From Candidatus Agrococcus pullicola (GTDB lineage: Bacteria; Actinomycetota; Actinomycetes; Actinomycetales; Microbacteriaceae): 6,097 bases of DNA. Below are positions 5,398 to 6,097 of this stretch, piece after piece; the stretch's first letter is position 1; each line of letters starts with the position of its first letter. The notes beneath the pieces are model-generated. The model made no database searches, was not told where the DNA came from, and saw only the letters and a list, made by a program, of their open reading frames with translations. Made by a program: the position numbers and the translations under genes. Where the stretch lies: assembly GCA_019115685.1 (NCBI GenBank), contig DXDC01000365.1, positions 1 to 6,097 on the forward strand, read 5' to 3'.

Positions 5398-6097
5398 GTG
5401 ACAGAGTGGGCTATGGGCAAGTGGCAGAACAGTCCGGGCGGCACTGGAAGAGGCCGCCCGTCGCGGCGCATGGCGGGAGCGCTGCTGGCCCTGACGGGCC
5501 TGCTCGGGATGAGCGGATGCGCGCTCATGGGAGTCGCGACCGAAGACGTCTACACCGACGAGTTTCTCGCCGAACTGCGTGACACTCTCGAAGCCTCTCA
5601 GCTCGTATCGCACACACAGGTTGAGCCGGAATTCTACGAACGTGCCGAGAACATCCCGCCGCGCAACGCCACGGTCGAGTTGGCACCCACCGCGCAGGCG
5701 AGCGATCTTCCAGCGCTGCTGGTTGAGCTCACGGCAGTTGCGGAAAAGCACGGTGAGGACGTTCCGCGACTCGACTTCACACCCTTGCCGGCCCCCACCG
5801 CATCGCTGACGTTCTCCGGCAGCGTCGATATCGACGAGGCCGAGGAATTGATCGGCTACATTCTCGACGGCGACTGGATAGGCCCCGTCGTACACGTCCC
5901 GAAGGCGGGTGAGCCACGTCTGCGCACCACCGCTGCAATCGATTCTATCGACCAGCTCTCGGCACTCGCGGAGGTCACGACAGCCCCCCTGCCCTCTACG
6001 ATTCCTGCCGATAGCGTCGTCCAGTGGCTGGCGATTGAAAACCCGCACATGGTGACGGAGGCTCGAGTCGCAGGCATACGGATGACACCGGAGTTCA
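5398..6097 (+). CDS. Predicted lipoprotein of unknown function (3' partial)
   Basis: This reading frame is open from GTG 5398 to the window end (233 codons, no stop seen). The start is supported by AGGGGGA at 5386-5392 with 5-nt spacing. The N-terminus has a 24-residue polar stretch with arginines (R18, R20, R23, R24), then a hydrophobic core AGALLALTGLLG and a lipobox MSGC with C41 as the predicted lipidated cysteine. A later start at ATG 5470 would give a more typical signal peptide (RBS less clear). After C41 the protein is acidic and looks like a folded extracytoplasmic domain with alternating helices (DEFLAELRDTLEAS, ASDLPALLVELTAVAEKHG, DEAEELIGYILDG) and strands (ATVELAP, ASLTFSGSVDI, RLRTTAAI). 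I recognise no family or catalytic motif. It follows the channel pair by 92 nt on the same strand, without an obvious terminator between, so it could belong to the same operon; this is inference. Confidence 0.85.
   Translation, partial: MTEWAMGKWQNSPGGTGRGRPSRRMAGALLALTGLLGMSGCALMGVATEDVYTDEFLAELRDTLEASQLVSHTQVEPEFYERAENIPPRNATVELAPTAQASDLPALLVELTAVAEKHGEDVPRLDFTPLPAPTASLTFSGSVDIDEAEELIGYILDGDWIGPVVHVPKAGEPRLRTTAAIDSIDQLSALAEVTTAPLPSTIPADSVVQWLAIENPHMVTEARVAGIRMTPEF

Noticed and set aside
5299..6048. A 249-codon open frame on the - strand opposite the lipoprotein
   Set aside because: The + strand frame has a good ribosome site, signal sequence and lipobox; the antisense product shows no motif and no supported start.
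1..6097. CRISPR array, insertion sequence, tRNA or prophage elements
   Set aside because: No regularly spaced repeats, transposase motifs, tRNA cloverleaf signatures or integrase-like sequences were seen; base composition looks even across the window.

Overview
The window looks like chromosomal DNA from a high-GC actinobacterium, most likely one of the Micrococcales and perhaps Microbacteriaceae. The reasons are the frequent GTG starts, strong GC bias in third codon positions, an actinobacterial-type RNase P RNA, and the order Nif3-like gene / coiled-coil zinc-ribbon gene / rnpB. The taxon is an inference from gene style; no comparison was run.

Left part (1-1511): the 3' end of a fructose-type PTS permease gene on the + strand, which appears to lack an internal block containing the family's GITEGAIPFA region. 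A perfect 12-bp hairpin follows, then a glyoxalase II-like metallo-beta-lactamase-fold hydrolase (+). A small antibiotic-biosynthesis-monooxygenase (ABM) protein on the - strand meets the hydrolase tail to tail with no spacer.

Middle (about 1605-3641, all - strand): a Nif3-like dinuclear metal protein, a coiled-coil 'zinc ribbon' protein that has lost three of its four expected cysteines, and then rnpB, the RNase P RNA. rnpB is recognisable by its P1 helix, both strands of the universal core, and a -10 hexamer (TAGAAT) at the right distance from its 5' end.

Right part (3642-6097, + strand): an 84-bp divergent intergenic region, then two adjacent genes overlapping by ATGA. Each encodes a complete six-helix, NaChBac-like voltage-gated cation channel subunit. 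They are about 70% identical by eye, share the same unusual pore sequence GDGW, and end in predicted coiled coils. Bacterial channels of this class are normally homotetramers from one gene, so a translationally coupled paralogous pair is the most interesting item here and raises the possibility of heterotetramers. Next comes a lipoprotein gene of unknown function that runs off the window.

A secondary theme is likely leaderless expression: the Nif3-like gene, the first channel gene and possibly the ABM gene each have a TANNNT -10-like hexamer exactly 6 nt before the start codon and no Shine-Dalgarno sequence for that start.
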